Source of the DNA: Candidatus Cloacimonadota bacterium
GTDB lineage: Bacteria > Cloacimonadota > Cloacimonadia > Cloacimonadales > TCS61
Reading direction: 5' to 3'
Length of the DNA stretch: 5,494 bases
NCBI GenBank assembly: GCA_014382915.1
Contig: JACNIV010000090.1
Span: forward strand, 1 to 5,494
Below are positions 5,411-5,494 of this stretch, piece by piece. The notes below the pieces were generated by a model that saw only the letters and a program-made list of their open reading frames with translations, searched no databases and was not told the origin of the DNA. The number at the start of each line of letters is the position of its first letter. Within the stretch, counting starts at the first letter, position 1. The translations under genes and the position numbers were made by a program.

Positions 5411-5494
5411 ATGAAATATTATCCCAGAACAATAGAAAAAAAACTGAAAGATGCTCTTACTCGCAAAGAAGCGATTTTCCTTTTAGGTGCACGT
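5411..5494 (+). CDS. 5' end of a probable AAA_14/DUF4143-type ATPase (partial)
   Basis: The 28 visible residues (MKYYPRTIEKKL, then ALTRKEAIFLLGAR) match the characteristic opening of the ATP-binding proteins that pair an AAA_14 P-loop domain with a C-terminal DUF4143. These begin with a Y-x-R-x-(I/L)-E-x-x-L helix, a short lysine-rich helix and a beta-strand that leads into Walker A, usually G-(A/P)-R-(Q/R)-x-GKTT. The window ends exactly at the GAR of that motif, so the P-loop lysine cannot be seen. Such proteins are common in many copies in anaerobes and archaea and their role is mostly unknown. The identification is by recalled family pattern only. The gene has its own SD and a 104-bp upstream region with repeats, so it is probably a separate transcription unit from mnmE. 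Confidence 0.6.
   Translation, partial: MKYYPRTIEKKLKDALTRKEAIFLLGAR

Noticed and set aside
1..5494. A new defence, mobile or secretion system
   Set aside because: All complete plus-strand genes are standard housekeeping genes with intact motifs. The only unknowns are one membrane protein and two gene fragments at the edges, which do not amount to evidence for a system.

Overview
This is an A+T-rich bacterial window of ordinary, compact chromosomal character. It uses the standard code and there is no sign of phage, transposase or plasmid genes. All four complete plus-strand genes are housekeeping genes with intact catalytic motifs. The lineage cannot be fixed from the sequence alone. The mix of SD-led genes (AAGGA, GGAGG) with SD-less downstream genes, and the general look of the proteins, would fit a low-GC Gram-negative lineage such as Cloacimonadota or another FCB-group bacterium. 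That is an impression, not a measurement.

Layout. Positions 1-891 are read on the minus strand. They hold the first codons of an unidentified gene (1-26) and, upstream of it in the same direction, a complete five- or six-helix membrane protein with an N-terminal zinc-ribbon-like Cys cluster (76-891). A 134-bp divergent intergenic region (892-1025) carries two dyad-symmetric elements that share the core AGTTCT, candidate promoters in both directions, and a 15-bp tandem duplication. The plus-strand cluster follows: queD (queuosine/7-deazaguanine synthesis, 1026-1394), engB/ysxC (50S ribosome-assembly GTPase, 1407-2015), a 72-bp gap with a TTGACA box and a duplicated Shine-Dalgarno unit, dxs (first MEP-pathway enzyme, 2088-3947), and mnmE (tRNA wobble-U34 modification GTPase, 3951-5306). 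After a 104-bp spacer with a repeated dyad element (33-bp period), a new plus-strand gene starts at 5411 and leaves the window. Its 28 visible residues look like the start of an AAA_14/DUF4143-type ATPase.

How the genes fit together. queD and mnmE both serve modification of the tRNA wobble position (Q34 in GUN-anticodon tRNAs; cmnm5/nm5 at U34), engB serves the ribosome, and dxs supplies IPP/DMAPP for carrier lipids, quinones and i6A37 in tRNA. A translation-centred theme is therefore plausible, but co-location may only reflect growth-linked expression. queD-engB are 12 bp apart and dxs-mnmE 3 bp apart, so each pair is very probably co-transcribed.

I found no convincing new multi-gene system. 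The most interesting unexplained structure is in the short intergenic regions. Each of the three plus-strand leaders in front of an SD-led gene contains a two-copy tandem or spaced repeat, and two of the regions carry paired dyads that look like operators.
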